This document shows, piece after piece, positions 10,506 to 19,685 of a stretch of DNA of 64,000 nucleotides. This stretch comes from Butyrivibrio sp. INlla16 (GTDB lineage: Bacteria; Bacillota; Clostridia; Lachnospirales; Lachnospiraceae): contig NZ_FMYB01000003.1 of assembly GCF_900104155.1 (NCBI RefSeq), positions 124,001 to 188,000 on the forward strand. Direction: 5' to 3'. The notes beneath the pieces are model-generated. The model worked only from the letters and a program-made list of their open reading frames with translations, was not told the origin of the DNA and did no database searches. The translations under genes and the position numbers were made by a program. Position 1 is the first letter of the stretch. Every line of letters starts with the position of its first letter.

Positions 10506-11591
10506 TCAGGCCACCTCCTTCTTCGCAGGCGCGACCTTCTTGGTAAGCTGCTTCATATAATCTCTCACTGTTGGAGCAGAGAATACAACAAGTACGATAA
10601 CGACTACTGCCTTGTATGCTGCAAGAGCATCCGACTGAACGTTAAATTTATAGAGAGTTGTTGTAAGGAACTGAATTACATATGCTCCCAAAATAGAAGC
10701 CCACATATTAAACTTACCGCCGGAAAGTGCATTTCCGCCAAGTGCAACCGCAAGGATTGCATCCATCTCTATATCCTTTGCGATAACGGAATAGTTGATG
10801 GTTGAAAGTCTGCTGACCTTGATAAGTGCTGCAACTGCCACGCAGAGTCCAAGAATAACAAAGCTGAGAAACTTTATAAATGTAGGATTGATACCGTTGA
10901 GTCTTGAAGAATTCTCGTTGATACCAACTGCCTGGGTATAAAGTCCGAGGTTTGTGAACTTAAGCACAAGTGCAATTACAATAATGCATGCAATAACTAT
11001 GAAAACTGTCGTCGGAACCGGAATTCCGGGAATGAAGCTTCCAAAGTAAGCGAACTTGGGATCCGGAACAATAGGAAGCTCATTGTTGTTGATCCATGCT
11101 GCGATGGAGCGACCTGCCGTAAACAGTATCAGCGTCGCTATCATGGGCTGAATCTTAAATACCGCAACCAGCATTCCGTTAAAAGCTCCGCAGAGCATTC
11201 CTACCACACAAGCCACAAGGAATGCAACTATTATCGGTGCTGCAAGCTCTGTAGGTCTTGAAGTACCGCCGCATAGAACTCTCAGCATAGCAGAACCCGC
11301 AATAGCTATTGTAGCGCCAACAGAAATATCCTGTCCTCCTGAAGCAGCTGTAACCAGTGTCATGCCTATAGCCAGAATACCAAGCTCTGAGCCGTAGTCC
11401 AGAATTGTTACAAGGTATCCGGAGAGAACCGGATTACCTGCATTGTTAGTTCCGAGAGTTATCTTGAAAAATCCCGGATCATTGATCAGGTTTATTACCG
11501 CCAGGAGAAGAAGTGCCAGGATCGGTATAAACAACTGATTTCCAACGAGCTTTTTGAAAAAGCTCTCATCTTTATTTGCTGTTTTACTCAT
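10506..11591 (-). CDS. Sugar ABC transporter permease (YtfT/RbsC type)
   Basis: This 361-residue polytopic membrane protein is the partner permease. It carries the signature TLVTAASGGQDISVGATIAIAG in the middle of its N-terminal half and the loop VGINENSSRLNGINPTFIKF. It starts 4 nt after the ATPase stop region (preceded by GGGGGATAAG) and abuts the next permease, so the genes are translated together. The two permeases are diverged from each other, which fits a heterodimeric channel. Confidence 0.9.
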   Translation of the reverse strand: MSKTANKDESFFKKLVGNQLFIPILALLLLAVINLINDPGFFKITLGTNNAGNPVLSGYLVTILDYGSELGILAIGMTLVTAASGGQDISVGATIAIAGSAMLRVLCGGTSRPTELAAPIIVAFLVACVVGMLCGAFNGMLVAVFKIQPMIATLILFTAGRSIAAWINNNELPIVPDPKFAYFGSFIPGIPVPTTVFIVIACIIVIALVLKFTNLGLYTQAVGINENSSRLNGINPTFIKFLSFVILGLCVAVAALIKVSRLSTINYSVIAKDIEMDAILAVALGGNALSGGKFNMWASILGAYVIQFLTTTLYKFNVQSDALAAYKAVVVIVLVVFSAPTVRDYMKQLTKKVAPAKKEVA

Positions 11592-11594
11592 ATA

Positions 11595-13103
11595 TTACTT
11601 ATCCCCCGCGATTGTACTCATTATCTTATTCTGTGTAAGGTCACCACCACTGAGTTCCCCTACAACCTTTCTGTCTCTCATAACCACAAGTCTTGAGCAG
11701 GTTCTGAGCATCTCGTCTGTTTCCGACGAAATGAAAGTAACACTCATACCCTCTTTTGCAAGCTCAAGAACAAGCTTCTGAATATCAACCTTGGTTCCTA
11801 CATCGATACCTCTCGTAGGCTCATCAAGAATAAGATACTCAGGATGCATAAGCAGCCATCTCGCAAGGATAACCTTCTGCTGATTTCCTCCGGAGAGAGA
11901 CTTTATAGGTGTGTCTACCGAAGCTGTCTTTATGTTCAGCTTCTTTATGTACTCCTCAGCAAACGCATTTACCTGAGCCTTGCTGAAGGGCTTGAAAAAT
12001 CCGGTAAGCACCTGAAGTGCCAGGATTATGTTTTCCTTAACAGACAGATCACCGATTATACCGTCACCTTTTCTGTCCTCAGGAAGGTAAGCGATTCCGT
12101 GCTTCATGGCATCGAGCGGCTTGCCGATCTTAACCTCTTTTCCGTGCATCTTTACAGTTCCGTTAAGAACTCTGTCTGCTCCGAAAATAGCTCTTACGCA
12201 CTCACTTCTTCCGGAACCGAGAAGTCCGGTAAATCCGTTGACCTCACCCTTTTTAATATAGAAATCAAAGGGCTTGATTCCTGCATTACTCTGAAGCTCC
12301 GATGCCTCAAATACACGCTCATCGGCATCCGCACCTTCATAGCTTCCGCCCTCTCCCTTAATATCAGAGAGGTCATCCATCTCTTTACCAAGCATCTTGG
12401 CAACGAGCTGAACTCTGGGCAGATCCTTGATCTCATATTCTCCGACAAGCTGACCGTCACGAAGAACCGTTATCTTGTCGCAAACTTCGTAAACCTGATC
12501 AAGGAAGTGGGTTACAAAAATGATACCTACGCCTCTGGCCTTAAGATCTCTCATGAGACCGAAAAGCTTTTCAACCTCCTGCTCATCAAGTGATGATGTC
12601 GGCTCATCGAGGATAAGCACCTTACAATCCATATCTACCGCCCTTGCAATTGCAACCATCTGCTGAACCGCGATGGAGCAGTTTGAAAGCTGCTGCTTTG
12701 CCTTGGCAGGTATTTCCAGCGACTGAAGAAGCTTGTCCGCCTCCTCATTCATTTTTTTCCAATTTGTTATCTTACCTTCTCCGCGCCCTATGAACATGTT
12801 CTCGGCAACAGTAAGATTAGGGCAAAGTGTGATCTCCTGATACACTGTACTGATGCCATTTTTCTGGGCATCCTGGGGTGAGTGAATTGCTACTTCACCC
12901 TTTCCTTCAAGAGTGATGGTACCTGCATCCTTACTGTAAACACCCGTGAGAACCTTTATCAGGGTTGATTTTCCTGCGCCGTTTTCTCCCATAAGCGCAT
13001 GAATCTCACCTTTATTCAGAGAAAAGTCCACATTCTGCAAAGCCTTAACACCCGGGAAGGTCTTTACTATGCCTCGCATTTCCAAAACTCTGTTATCTTC
13101 CAC
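11595..13103 (-). CDS. Sugar ABC transporter ATP-binding protein (MglA/YtfR type)
   Basis: This 502-residue protein has two fused nucleotide-binding domains, as in MglA, RbsA and YtfR. Domain 1 has a normal Walker A (GENGAGKST) and Walker B (LILDEPTSSLD) but a diverged signature (LSNCSIAVQQM). Domain 2 has a changed Walker A (GLLGSGRSE) and a good signature (LSGGNQQKVILARW). Such asymmetry is normal for this family, which hydrolyses ATP mainly at one site. The start is GTG at 13103. A hairpin at 13150-13176 separates it from the first binding-protein gene. Confidence 0.92.
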   Translation of the reverse strand: MEDNRVLEMRGIVKTFPGVKALQNVDFSLNKGEIHALMGENGAGKSTLIKVLTGVYSKDAGTITLEGKGEVAIHSPQDAQKNGISTVYQEITLCPNLTVAENMFIGRGEGKITNWKKMNEEADKLLQSLEIPAKAKQQLSNCSIAVQQMVAIARAVDMDCKVLILDEPTSSLDEQEVEKLFGLMRDLKARGVGIIFVTHFLDQVYEVCDKITVLRDGQLVGEYEIKDLPRVQLVAKMLGKEMDDLSDIKGEGGSYEGADADERVFEASELQSNAGIKPFDFYIKKGEVNGFTGLLGSGRSECVRAIFGADRVLNGTVKMHGKEVKIGKPLDAMKHGIAYLPEDRKGDGIIGDLSVKENIILALQVLTGFFKPFSKAQVNAFAEEYIKKLNIKTASVDTPIKSLSGGNQQKVILARWLLMHPEYLILDEPTRGIDVGTKVDIQKLVLELAKEGMSVTFISSETDEMLRTCSRLVVMRDRKVVGELSGGDLTQNKIMSTIAGDK

Positions 13104-13149
13104 TGACTTACCTCTTTCCTTTTTTCTACTTACTCCATTTCAAAAGAAA

Positions 13150-13176
13150 GAGCGGTGCGGACATTCCGCACCGCTC
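13150..13176 (-). terminator. Intercistronic hairpin between binding protein and transporter genes
   Basis: A perfect 11-bp GC-rich stem (13150-13160 with 13166-13176) with a 5-nt loop is followed on the minus strand by TTTCTTTTG, an imperfect T tract. It lies just after the stop of the first binding protein. It may be a partial terminator or a 3' end stabiliser, giving more binding protein than permease, as is known for other sugar ABC operons. Confidence 0.65.
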
Positions 13177-13189
13177 AATAAATCAACTA

Positions 13190-14278
13190 TTAGATTCCGT
13201 ACTTGTCTACGTCATCCTGTGTAATTGTTGTAGCATCGAAGCCCTTCTCATCCATGATGATTGTCTTCTCTGAAAGTGTGCCGCCGCTCTCAAGAGTCTT
13301 GATGATCTCATCGATGTAACTAGCCTGGAAAGGATTGCACTGTCCGTCGTAGTTCCAGTTCTGAGCAAGAAGCTCTTCAAGTGCCCACTTGTTGCAGTCA
13401 TAACCCATAACGATTACGTCTTTGCCAACGCCGTGAGAGATACCAGCTGCATCAAGAGCTGCAACTGCACCCTTAGCCATATCGTCGTTCTCTGCATAGA
13501 TTACGTTGAATGGTGTGCCTGCATCGATAACTGACTGAACGATCTGCTGAGCTTTCTCTGCATTCCACTCAGCTGTCTGCTGTGTAACGAGGTTCCATGA
13601 TGCCTCTGCGTCAACCTTGTCGCTAAGAGCTCCGGAACGTCCCTGCTGAGCTGCTGAGCCCATAACACCCTGAATGTGGATGATGTTGTACTCATCAAGT
13701 CCCTGACCTGCGAGCCACTCAACTGCCATCTCACCTTCCTTAGCCATATCGGAAACGATAGAAGCCTCATAGAGTGAAGGATCTGCATCGATTGTACGGT
13801 CGAAAAGAATAACCTTTACACCTGCTGCCTGTGCATCCTGAAGAACTGAATCCCAGCCTGCTGTGTCAGCTGCGGAAAGAAGAAGATAATCAACTTCGTC
13901 CTGGATAAAGCCCTGAGCTGCTGTGATTTGCTCATCATTCTTTAAGCTGTAAGCAAACTTAGCATCATAGCCGTTTGCCTCATTGAACATTGCCTTTAAG
14001 TCAGCATCGTTAGCTGTACGATAACCGGACTCGTTAGGATCGTTGTTGATGATACCAACCTTGATAAGGTCGCCAGATGCTGCTGTTGTCTCTTCAGCTG
14101 CGGGCTCTTCTGTAGTTGTCTCTTCAGCTGCGGGCTCTTCTGTAGTTGTCTCTTCAGCTGCGGGAGTCTCTGTTGCTGCAGACTCTGCAGGAGCTTCCTG
14201 TTTTGCGCCGCCACCGCATGCAACAAGGCTAAGTGCCATTGCTGATGCCATTACCATTGACAATACTTTTCTTTTCAT
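13190..14278 (-). CDS. Sugar ABC transporter substrate-binding lipoprotein, first gene of operon
   Basis: This 362-residue protein is a predicted sugar-binding lipoprotein of the periplasmic-binding-protein 4 type. It starts MKRKVLSMVMASAMALSLVACG with a lipobox cysteine, followed by a low-complexity linker with three near-identical copies of EEPAAEETTT, then the binding domain (IINNDPNESGYRTAND, FIQDEVDYLLLSAADTAGW, HIQGVMGSAAQQGRSG, YAENDDMAKGAVAALDAAG). It is clearly related to the last gene of the operon but diverged. A strong AGGAGG site and the terminator-like hairpin behind it suggest it is the most highly made protein of the operon. The two-component genes directly upstream are likely its regulators. 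Confidence 0.9.
   Translation of the reverse strand: MKRKVLSMVMASAMALSLVACGGGAKQEAPAESAATETPAAEETTTEEPAAEETTTEEPAAEETTAASGDLIKVGIINNDPNESGYRTANDADLKAMFNEANGYDAKFAYSLKNDEQITAAQGFIQDEVDYLLLSAADTAGWDSVLQDAQAAGVKVILFDRTIDADPSLYEASIVSDMAKEGEMAVEWLAGQGLDEYNIIHIQGVMGSAAQQGRSGALSDKVDAEASWNLVTQQTAEWNAEKAQQIVQSVIDAGTPFNVIYAENDDMAKGAVAALDAAGISHGVGKDVIVMGYDCNKWALEELLAQNWNYDGQCNPFQASYIDEIIKTLESGGTLSEKTIIMDEKGFDATTITQDDVDKYGI
14085..14164. repeat. 30-bp tandem repeat encoding the lipoprotein linker
   Basis: A 30-bp unit is repeated 2.7 times without change at the DNA level (14085-14114, 14115-14144, then a partial copy). It encodes the decapeptide EEPAAEETTT in the linker between the lipid anchor and the binding domain. 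Identity at third codon positions points to recent duplication, and linker length may vary between strains. Confidence 0.85.
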
Positions 14279-14427
14279 AACTTTTTTCCTCCTAAAAAAA
14301 TATGAAAGTTAATAGCTGTGGGAACCCTTATGTCCCCGACAAGTATTATTCTAATTTTTTTAGTAAAAAAAGCCATTGAATAAAAAATGCATTGAAGTTG
14401 ATTTTTTTATGTAAATTTTATTTAAGT

Positions 14428-15762
14428 TCATTTTTTTATGATTTCGGTTAAGATTTTCGGGAGGCGAATATTTACAATAGTCCCGACACCTTCCGTGGAA
14501 TCAATTCCCACACCGTACTCATCACCAAACGACAGCCTGATTCTCTCATTTATATTGTAGAGACCGTAAATTGTATTATCCTCGGGCTTGTCACTTTTCA
14601 GATTTTCCCTGATCGATACAAGTCTCTCATCGGAGATGCCCATGCCGTCGTCCTTTACAGTGATCTGGATAAACTCACCCAAATCTCCGCCGGTAACTAT
14701 TATCTTGCCGCCGCCTCGCCTGTTCTTAATTCCGTGATAGAGCGCATTTTCTACCACCGGCTGAATTGTGATCTTCGGAATCACATAGTCATAAATCGTC
14801 TCCGGAACATCTATCTCATACGAAAGGATATCCTGATACCTTATCTGCTGAATCTCAAGATAACTCCTGACGTGCTGCAGATCCTCCCTGATGGTAACAA
14901 TTTCTTTACCTTTATTTAGTGAGCTTCTGAAAAAGTCAGAAAGACTTCCGACCATGCTCACAACCTGCTTCTGATTACCGGCCTCCGCGGACCATACAAT
15001 AGCATCGAGCGTATTATACAAAAAGTGAGGATTTATCTGCGCCTGCAAAAGCTCAAACTCCGCTTTTCTCAGCTGCTTCTGCTCATTTTTTACCTGCTCC
15101 TCGATAGGCCTTGTAATCCACAAAGGCCCCCAGAAAGACATAACCATAATGAAGATAACGATAAATGCAAACAAACCGGTTGAAATTTTTACGATATCAA
15201 AATAGAACTGGCTGGTCTCCTGCTGAGCCGTTTGAAGCTGTCTGTTTTCATAGTAGACATACTCGTTGATGGTCTCCTGCAGAAGCGATGTAACTATCTG
15301 GACATCATTCTCCCAGATTGTGATATTTGCCTCGTACCTGTCCTCGTAGTTCATATTATCTTCGATTCGATCAATATAAGTCTCGAGGTTGTTAAGGTAT
15401 TTCTGCGCGCTCTCAAGACGCTTCCTGTTATCCTTGGTATCAGTGTAATCCTCAAGCCTCTCAACAACTTCCCTGGCATCGGACAGATACTCCGGTATCT
15501 TGGAATCCGCAAGCGTTACGTTTCCGACAATGAGCAAATAGGTCTCGTAATCAAAGTCCTCTTTGAAATCAAGACTGAATTCACTGGCCGCCACCACTGA
15601 ACTGAGCATGTCTTTGTATCGCTCATTGATCGTCCACATATTATAAAAAGCGTACGCCATGAAAATGATGCTCGGAAGGAGCAGTATCACATATGAAATT
15701 CTTATCTGATTGGCCAGCTTGGATTTTCCGCTAACCGACCGTCTGCTCAATCCGTTTTCCAT
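14428..15762 (-). CDS. Sensor histidine kinase, LytS/YesM type
   Basis: This 444-residue membrane kinase has one N-terminal membrane segment (about residues 20-42), an extracellular region of about 130 residues, a second segment (IVKISTGLFAFIVIFIMVMSF) and a His_kinase domain with QAQINPHFLYNTLDAIVWSAE, where the histidine is phosphorylated. The ATPase domain has VVENALYHGIKNRRGGG and DDGMGISDERL. The ATG at 15762 and a TTG at 15765 are both possible behind GGAGGAG. It follows the response regulator without a gap and is transcribed toward the sugar importer, which it probably controls. Confidence 0.92.
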   Translation of the reverse strand: MENGLSRRSVSGKSKLANQIRISYVILLLPSIIFMAYAFYNMWTINERYKDMLSSVVAASEFSLDFKEDFDYETYLLIVGNVTLADSKIPEYLSDAREVVERLEDYTDTKDNRKRLESAQKYLNNLETYIDRIEDNMNYEDRYEANITIWENDVQIVTSLLQETINEYVYYENRQLQTAQQETSQFYFDIVKISTGLFAFIVIFIMVMSFWGPLWITRPIEEQVKNEQKQLRKAEFELLQAQINPHFLYNTLDAIVWSAEAGNQKQVVSMVGSLSDFFRSSLNKGKEIVTIREDLQHVRSYLEIQQIRYQDILSYEIDVPETIYDYVIPKITIQPVVENALYHGIKNRRGGGKIIVTGGDLGEFIQITVKDDGMGISDERLVSIRENLKSDKPEDNTIYGLYNINERIRLSFGDEYGVGIDSTEGVGTIVNIRLPKILTEIIKK

Positions 15763-15765
15763 CAA

Positions 15766-17370
15766 CTAATTCTCCTCCGTGCGATTACCGCCTCTGTACT
15801 GAGTAGGTGTAACCCCCTGAGTCTTTTTAAATAAATACGAAAAATAATGAGGATCCTTATATCCCACCATGAGCCCTATCTCGTTGCTCTTTTTGGATGT
15901 ACTGCTAAGAAGCTCCTTCGCAGCATTCATACGATAGTCGGTGAGATATTTGATAAACGGCTGACCTGTCTGCTGCCTGAAAACTGCACTTAAATGATTA
16001 GGTGAAAAGTTAACGTGCGCGGCAAGTGTATTAAGCGACAGATCCTCCTCCGTGTAATGCGCCTCTATATAATTCATCACTTCGTTTACAACGTCGCGAT
16101 AATGTCCCTTGTTATCATTTTCCCTTAAAGCCGCAGCATTTTTTACTATGCGGACCATATACTGCTGCGTCTTCCCCTCATCCGCAAGGACATCGGGAAC
16201 GGGTATCTCCGGCTTCTCCTCGCAGTGAAGCTCATTTTCCATAAAGTCCGTAACACAGAAATAGACATCCATCGCAATATACTGACGAAGAAGAGTTGAG
16301 CGAATCGCACCTTTTCCCATTCCGTTAATGAACTCTTCTATGAAAAATTCAGCCTCAGTGGTATCGCCTCTTCTGAGGAACTCTCTTATCAACCTTCTGT
16401 CTATATGTCTTGGATCAATTTCCGACAAAACCACATCCTCCTGCTGGGGATGGAGCATGTCCTCCTGACCTATCAAAAAGCCGTTGTCATCTGTCAAATA
16501 CATGTGAGCGAAGGCTCTGCTGGCCCAGGAAAAGGATACCGGAATATCCGAGACTCTTCCCACGCACTGTCCAACGCCTCCGAAATATTTTATATGATGG
16601 TACTTCTCGAAAAGCTCCTTCATTTTGAGCATGCTTTCTTCGATTTTCGCACCAATGGATTCATCGTCATCACCCTTGAACAAGAGTGCCGCACCCTCGA
16701 TTCCAAGATCAAAGAAAATAGCACCTGCCTCTTCCGCAATGCCCCTTACACCCTTCTCAATTTCCACAACACTCTGGGAATACTCGTAGGCATCATGACG
16801 GGTAGACCAAACCTTTAGACGAATCACGTTATATCTTATGGAAGTAAGGTCGAGTGAAAGCTTTTTAGCGCTGTCAAGAATCTCAGACAGCCCCTTGGTG
16901 CCTGCCACAAGATCCGCGAAAAGTTCCTGCCTGTCGTACTCGGTGCGCTCCTGCATCTCTTCTTCATAGCGTTTTTTCACTTCACGCTCACGACGCTTTT
17001 CTCTTGTTTTCTCAGCAAGATTATCAATCTCTTTTAATAGATTTTCACCGCTTATGGGCTTACTAAGGTAGCTGGACACACCTATCCTTATAGCTTCCTG
17101 AGCAAACTGGAAATCTTCGTAACCCGTAAGAAGAATTATCTCTATCCAGGGAAACTGCTCCTTTATCATTCTGCTAAGAGTCAGTCCATCCATAAAGGGC
17201 ATCTTGATATCCGTGATCACAATATCAGGTTGGAGTTTCTGAATCATGGGATAAGCCACCTCACCGTCTCCCGCTTCGCCGCAGAATTCGTAGCCATGTG
17301 CTTCCCAATCTATGTTGTTTTTAATTCCTTCTCTGACGACAAACTCGTCTTCCACCAAAAAAACTTTCAT
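15766..17370 (-). CDS. Response regulator, receiver plus AraC-type DNA-binding domain (YesN-like)
   Basis: This regulator of 534 residues has an N-terminal receiver (MKVFLVEDEFVVREGIKNNI, phospho-acceptor in DIVITDIKMPFMDG, KPIS lysine) and a C-terminal double helix-turn-helix of the AraC family (LSLNTLAAHVNFSPNHLSAVFRQQTG, EIGLMVGYKDPHYFSYLFKKTQGVTPTQYR). The 250-residue middle part is not assigned. The ATG at 17370 follows GGAGGAAAC closely. It is paired with the kinase downstream and most likely activates the sugar transporter operon beyond it. Confidence 0.93.
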   Translation of the reverse strand: MKVFLVEDEFVVREGIKNNIDWEAHGYEFCGEAGDGEVAYPMIQKLQPDIVITDIKMPFMDGLTLSRMIKEQFPWIEIILLTGYEDFQFAQEAIRIGVSSYLSKPISGENLLKEIDNLAEKTREKRREREVKKRYEEEMQERTEYDRQELFADLVAGTKGLSEILDSAKKLSLDLTSIRYNVIRLKVWSTRHDAYEYSQSVVEIEKGVRGIAEEAGAIFFDLGIEGAALLFKGDDDESIGAKIEESMLKMKELFEKYHHIKYFGGVGQCVGRVSDIPVSFSWASRAFAHMYLTDDNGFLIGQEDMLHPQQEDVVLSEIDPRHIDRRLIREFLRRGDTTEAEFFIEEFINGMGKGAIRSTLLRQYIAMDVYFCVTDFMENELHCEEKPEIPVPDVLADEGKTQQYMVRIVKNAAALRENDNKGHYRDVVNEVMNYIEAHYTEEDLSLNTLAAHVNFSPNHLSAVFRQQTGQPFIKYLTDYRMNAAKELLSSTSKKSNEIGLMVGYKDPHYFSYLFKKTQGVTPTQYRGGNRTEEN

Positions 17371-17409
17371 GTTTCCTCCAAAAAATAGGAATTTCGGAGA
17401 CATTTCCTA

Positions 17410-17448
17410 TAAGATAAAAACCCTTCCAGGTGTGACACCCGGAAGGGT
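17410..17448 (-). terminator. Terminator after buk
   Basis: The stem ACCCTTCC / GGAAGGGT (17420-17427 with 17441-17448) encloses an inner GGTGT / ACACC stem. On the minus strand it is followed by TTTTTATC. It ends the ptb-buk transcript about 70 nt after the buk stop and lies next to repeat copy 2. Confidence 0.85.
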
Positions 17449-17454
17449 CAATTC

Positions 17455-17502
17455 ACCCCTCTTCCGTCAGCTTCGCTGACACCTTCCCCTCCAGGGGAAG
17501 GC
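17455..17502. repeat. Dispersed double-hairpin repeat, copy 2
   Basis: Hairpin GTCAGC TTC GCTGAC (17466-17480) is followed by CCTTCCCC TCCA GGGGAAGG (17482-17501). It lies 15 bp after the buk stop and before the terminator. Confidence 0.85.
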
Positions 17503-17516
17503 TATGAGGGCTCGTT

Positions 17517-18584
17517 TTACTCGTAGATCTTAGCCTTTTCCTCACCGTTCATAACGCGGAGGGCGCCCTGAGCAAGTGCAAGGAGCTCATCCTCTCCGGG
17601 ATAAACAGTAACAGGTGCGATAAACTTAACCTTATCTGTCAATCTATCCATAAGTGTAGCATTGTATGCAATACCACCTGTGATGATGATCTGATCAACC
17701 TTACCGTCGAGAACAGCTGCTTCAGATCCGATGTTCTTAGCAAGCTGGAAAAGGAATGCATCGATAACGAGCTTTGCCTTCTCATTGCCCTCATCTCTCA
17801 TCTTAACAACTTCTCTCATGTCGTTGGTGCCGAGCCATGCATTGAAGCCTCCGTTACCAACTGCCATCTTACGAACCTCTGCCTCAGAATATTTACCTGA
17901 GAAGCAAAGCTTGATAAGACCGCCTGTGGGAAGTCCGCCTGCACGCTCAGGAGACATAGCTCCGTCACCGTCAAGAGCATTGAATACATCGATGATCTGA
18001 CCGTTCTTGTGAGCACCAACGGAAACACCGCCGCCGAGGTGAACTACTACAAGATTGATATCCTCGTACTTTTTGCCGTTTTCCTTAGCAAATCTTCTGG
18101 CAACAGCCTTCTGATTCAGAGCATGGAAAATTGAAACTCTGGGGAGCTGAGGAAGACCTGAAACTCTCGCCTCATCGCAGAGCTCGTCTACAACAACGGG
18201 ATCTACTATATAAGAAGGAACACCGATCTCATCAGCAATCTCTTTTGCAAGAAGTCCGCCGAGGTTAGAAGCGTGCTCGCCCTGAACGCCTGCCTTAAGA
18301 TCCTTAAGGAGCGCATCGTTAACTTCATAAGTACCGCCCGGGATAGGCTTTACAAGACCGCCGCGGCCTACGATTACGTTGAAAGACTTAACATCTACAT
18401 TTGACTCTTTAAGGAAATTAAGAATAAGTTCTTTTCTCCAGCCAAGCTGATCTGTGATGTGATCATACTTTGCAATCTCTTCTGTGGGATGACGAAGTGT
18501 CTCATCCATTTTAAGAGTCTCATCCTCGAAGATACCGAGCTTTGTTGATGTGGAACCGGGATTGATAATTAAACTTTTAATCAT
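17517..18584 (-). CDS. buk: Butyrate kinase
   Basis: Butyrate kinase makes butyrate and ATP from butyryl phosphate and ADP, the last step of one clostridial butyrate route. The 355-residue protein of the acetokinase family starts [20 protein letters not shown] (phosphate-binding loop) and has [21 protein letters not shown], the ASKHA adenosine-binding region. I chose the ATG at 18584 because GGAGAG lies 6 nt upstream; further upstream codons overlap repeat copy 3. ptb is the neighbour upstream in the same transcript, as in other butyrate producers. Confidence 0.95.
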   Translation of the reverse strand: MIKSLIINPGSTSTKLGIFEDETLKMDETLRHPTEEIAKYDHITDQLGWRKELILNFLKESNVDVKSFNVIVGRGGLVKPIPGGTYEVNDALLKDLKAGVQGEHASNLGGLLAKEIADEIGVPSYIVDPVVVDELCDEARVSGLPQLPRVSIFHALNQKAVARRFAKENGKKYEDINLVVVHLGGGVSVGAHKNGQIIDVFNALDGDGAMSPERAGGLPTGGLIKLCFSGKYSEAEVRKMAVGNGGFNAWLGTNDMREVVKMRDEGNEKAKLVIDAFLFQLAKNIGSEAAVLDGKVDQIIITGGIAYNATLMDRLTDKVKFIAPVTVYPGEDELLALAQGALRVMNGEEKAKIYE

Positions 18585-18605
18585 GGTTTTCTCTCCTTTT
18601 TTATA

Positions 18606-18651
18606 CCCCCTCATCCGGCACTTCGTGCCACCTTCCCCCCAAGGGGAAGGC
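18606..18651. repeat. Dispersed double-hairpin repeat, copy 3
   Basis: CCTCATCCG is followed by GGCAC TTC GTGCC (18617-18629) and CCTTCCCC / GGGGAAGG (18631-18650). It sits within the ptb-buk operon, 3 bp after the ptb stop and 20 bp before the buk start. Confidence 0.85.
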
Positions 18652-18653
18652 TA

Positions 18654-19571
18654 TTAGAGGTTCTTCTCTTCTGCTACTACTGCTGCAAGTGCGATAGAGT
18701 TAAGCTTAACCTCAACTGAATCGGAACGTGATGTAAGAATAACGGGAGCCTTGGTTCCTGTTAAGATGTTACCGTTTTTAACTGTTGCAAGACGAACGAT
18801 TGTCTTGTAAGTAAGGTTACCTGCATGGATGTCAGGGAAAAGAAGAATATCAGCGTCGCCGACAATCTTACGATCCTTAGCACCTGCCTTGTGCTCTGCT
18901 GCAGAAGGATCAATTGCAAGGTCCATGGAAAGAGGTCCGTCAACGATGCAGTTCTTGATCTCGCCTGCCTCATTAAGACGTGTGAGCTCAGCTGCCTCAA
19001 CTGTAACGGGCATCTTGTCGTTTACAACCTCAACTGCTGCAAGAGGAGCAACCTTAGGACAATCAACGCCGCAAGCACGTGCTACGTTAACTGTATACTC
19101 AATGATAACCTTTTTATCTTCAAGAGTAGGATAGGGCATGAAAGCAACGTCTGTAAGGAATAAAAGACGATCAATGCCGGGAATCTCAAATACACAAACA
19201 TGAGAAAGAGGACGGCCTGTACGAAGTCCAACCTCTTTATTCAGAACTGACTTAAGGAAGGTCTTGGAATCAAGCTGACCTTTCATGTAAATATCAGCTT
19301 TACCGTCATGAACAAGTGAAACTGCTGTTGTAGCTGCCTCTACTGTGTCCTTCACATCAATAATTTCGAACTGGGAAAGATCCATTCCCATACCTGCTGC
19401 GATCTTCTCGATCTCATCCTTATCGCCTACAAGGATTGCATCGGCAATGCCGCGCTCCTTAGCAAGCTTAACAGCCTCAAGAACAGGCTCATCCTGTGCG
19501 CATGCAACCGCAAGCTTCTTAGTGCTTGCTGTCTTTAACTTTGCAAGAATATCGTCGAAACTCTTACTCAT
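18654..19571 (-). CDS. ptb: Phosphate butyryltransferase
   Basis: This enzyme exchanges CoA of butyryl-CoA for phosphate to give butyryl phosphate, the substrate of the neighbouring kinase. The 305-residue protein belongs to the phosphate acetyl/butyryl transferase family. It begins MSKSFDDILAKLK and shows typical blocks: DIYMKGQLDSKTFLKSVLNKEVGLRTG, LSHVCVFEIPG, LLFLTDVAFMPYPTLEDKK, DGPLSMDLAIDPSAAEHKAG and DILLFPDIHAGNLTYK. AGGAGG lies 7 nt before the ATG. The pair ptb-buk indicates substrate-level phosphorylation through butyrate formation; a different CoA-transferase route elsewhere cannot be excluded. Confidence 0.95.
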   Translation of the reverse strand: MSKSFDDILAKLKTASTKKLAVACAQDEPVLEAVKLAKERGIADAILVGDKDEIEKIAAGMGMDLSQFEIIDVKDTVEAATTAVSLVHDGKADIYMKGQLDSKTFLKSVLNKEVGLRTGRPLSHVCVFEIPGIDRLLFLTDVAFMPYPTLEDKKVIIEYTVNVARACGVDCPKVAPLAAVEVVNDKMPVTVEAAELTRLNEAGEIKNCIVDGPLSMDLAIDPSAAEHKAGAKDRKIVGDADILLFPDIHAGNLTYKTIVRLATVKNGNILTGTKAPVILTSRSDSVEVKLNSIALAAVVAEEKNL

Positions 19572-19620
19572 TTGTGTTCCTCCTGATTGTTGAAAAAATA
19601 ATAATTCTCTGCCATATAAT

Positions 19621-19661
19621 AAAATAATGGCACATCGTTAAAATTTTACCACGATGTGCCA
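19621..19661 (-). terminator. Terminator after the HD-GYP gene
   Basis: An 11-bp stem (19628-19638 with 19651-19661) has a 12-nt AT-rich loop. On the minus strand it is followed by TTATTTTATTATA. It separates the HD-GYP gene from ptb-buk. Confidence 0.75.
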
Positions 19662-19685
19662 CGCATTTCAATCTAACTGGCTTAT

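Noticed and set aside
14085..14164. CRISPR-like array
   Set aside because: The units are contiguous without spacers and encode an in-frame protein linker.
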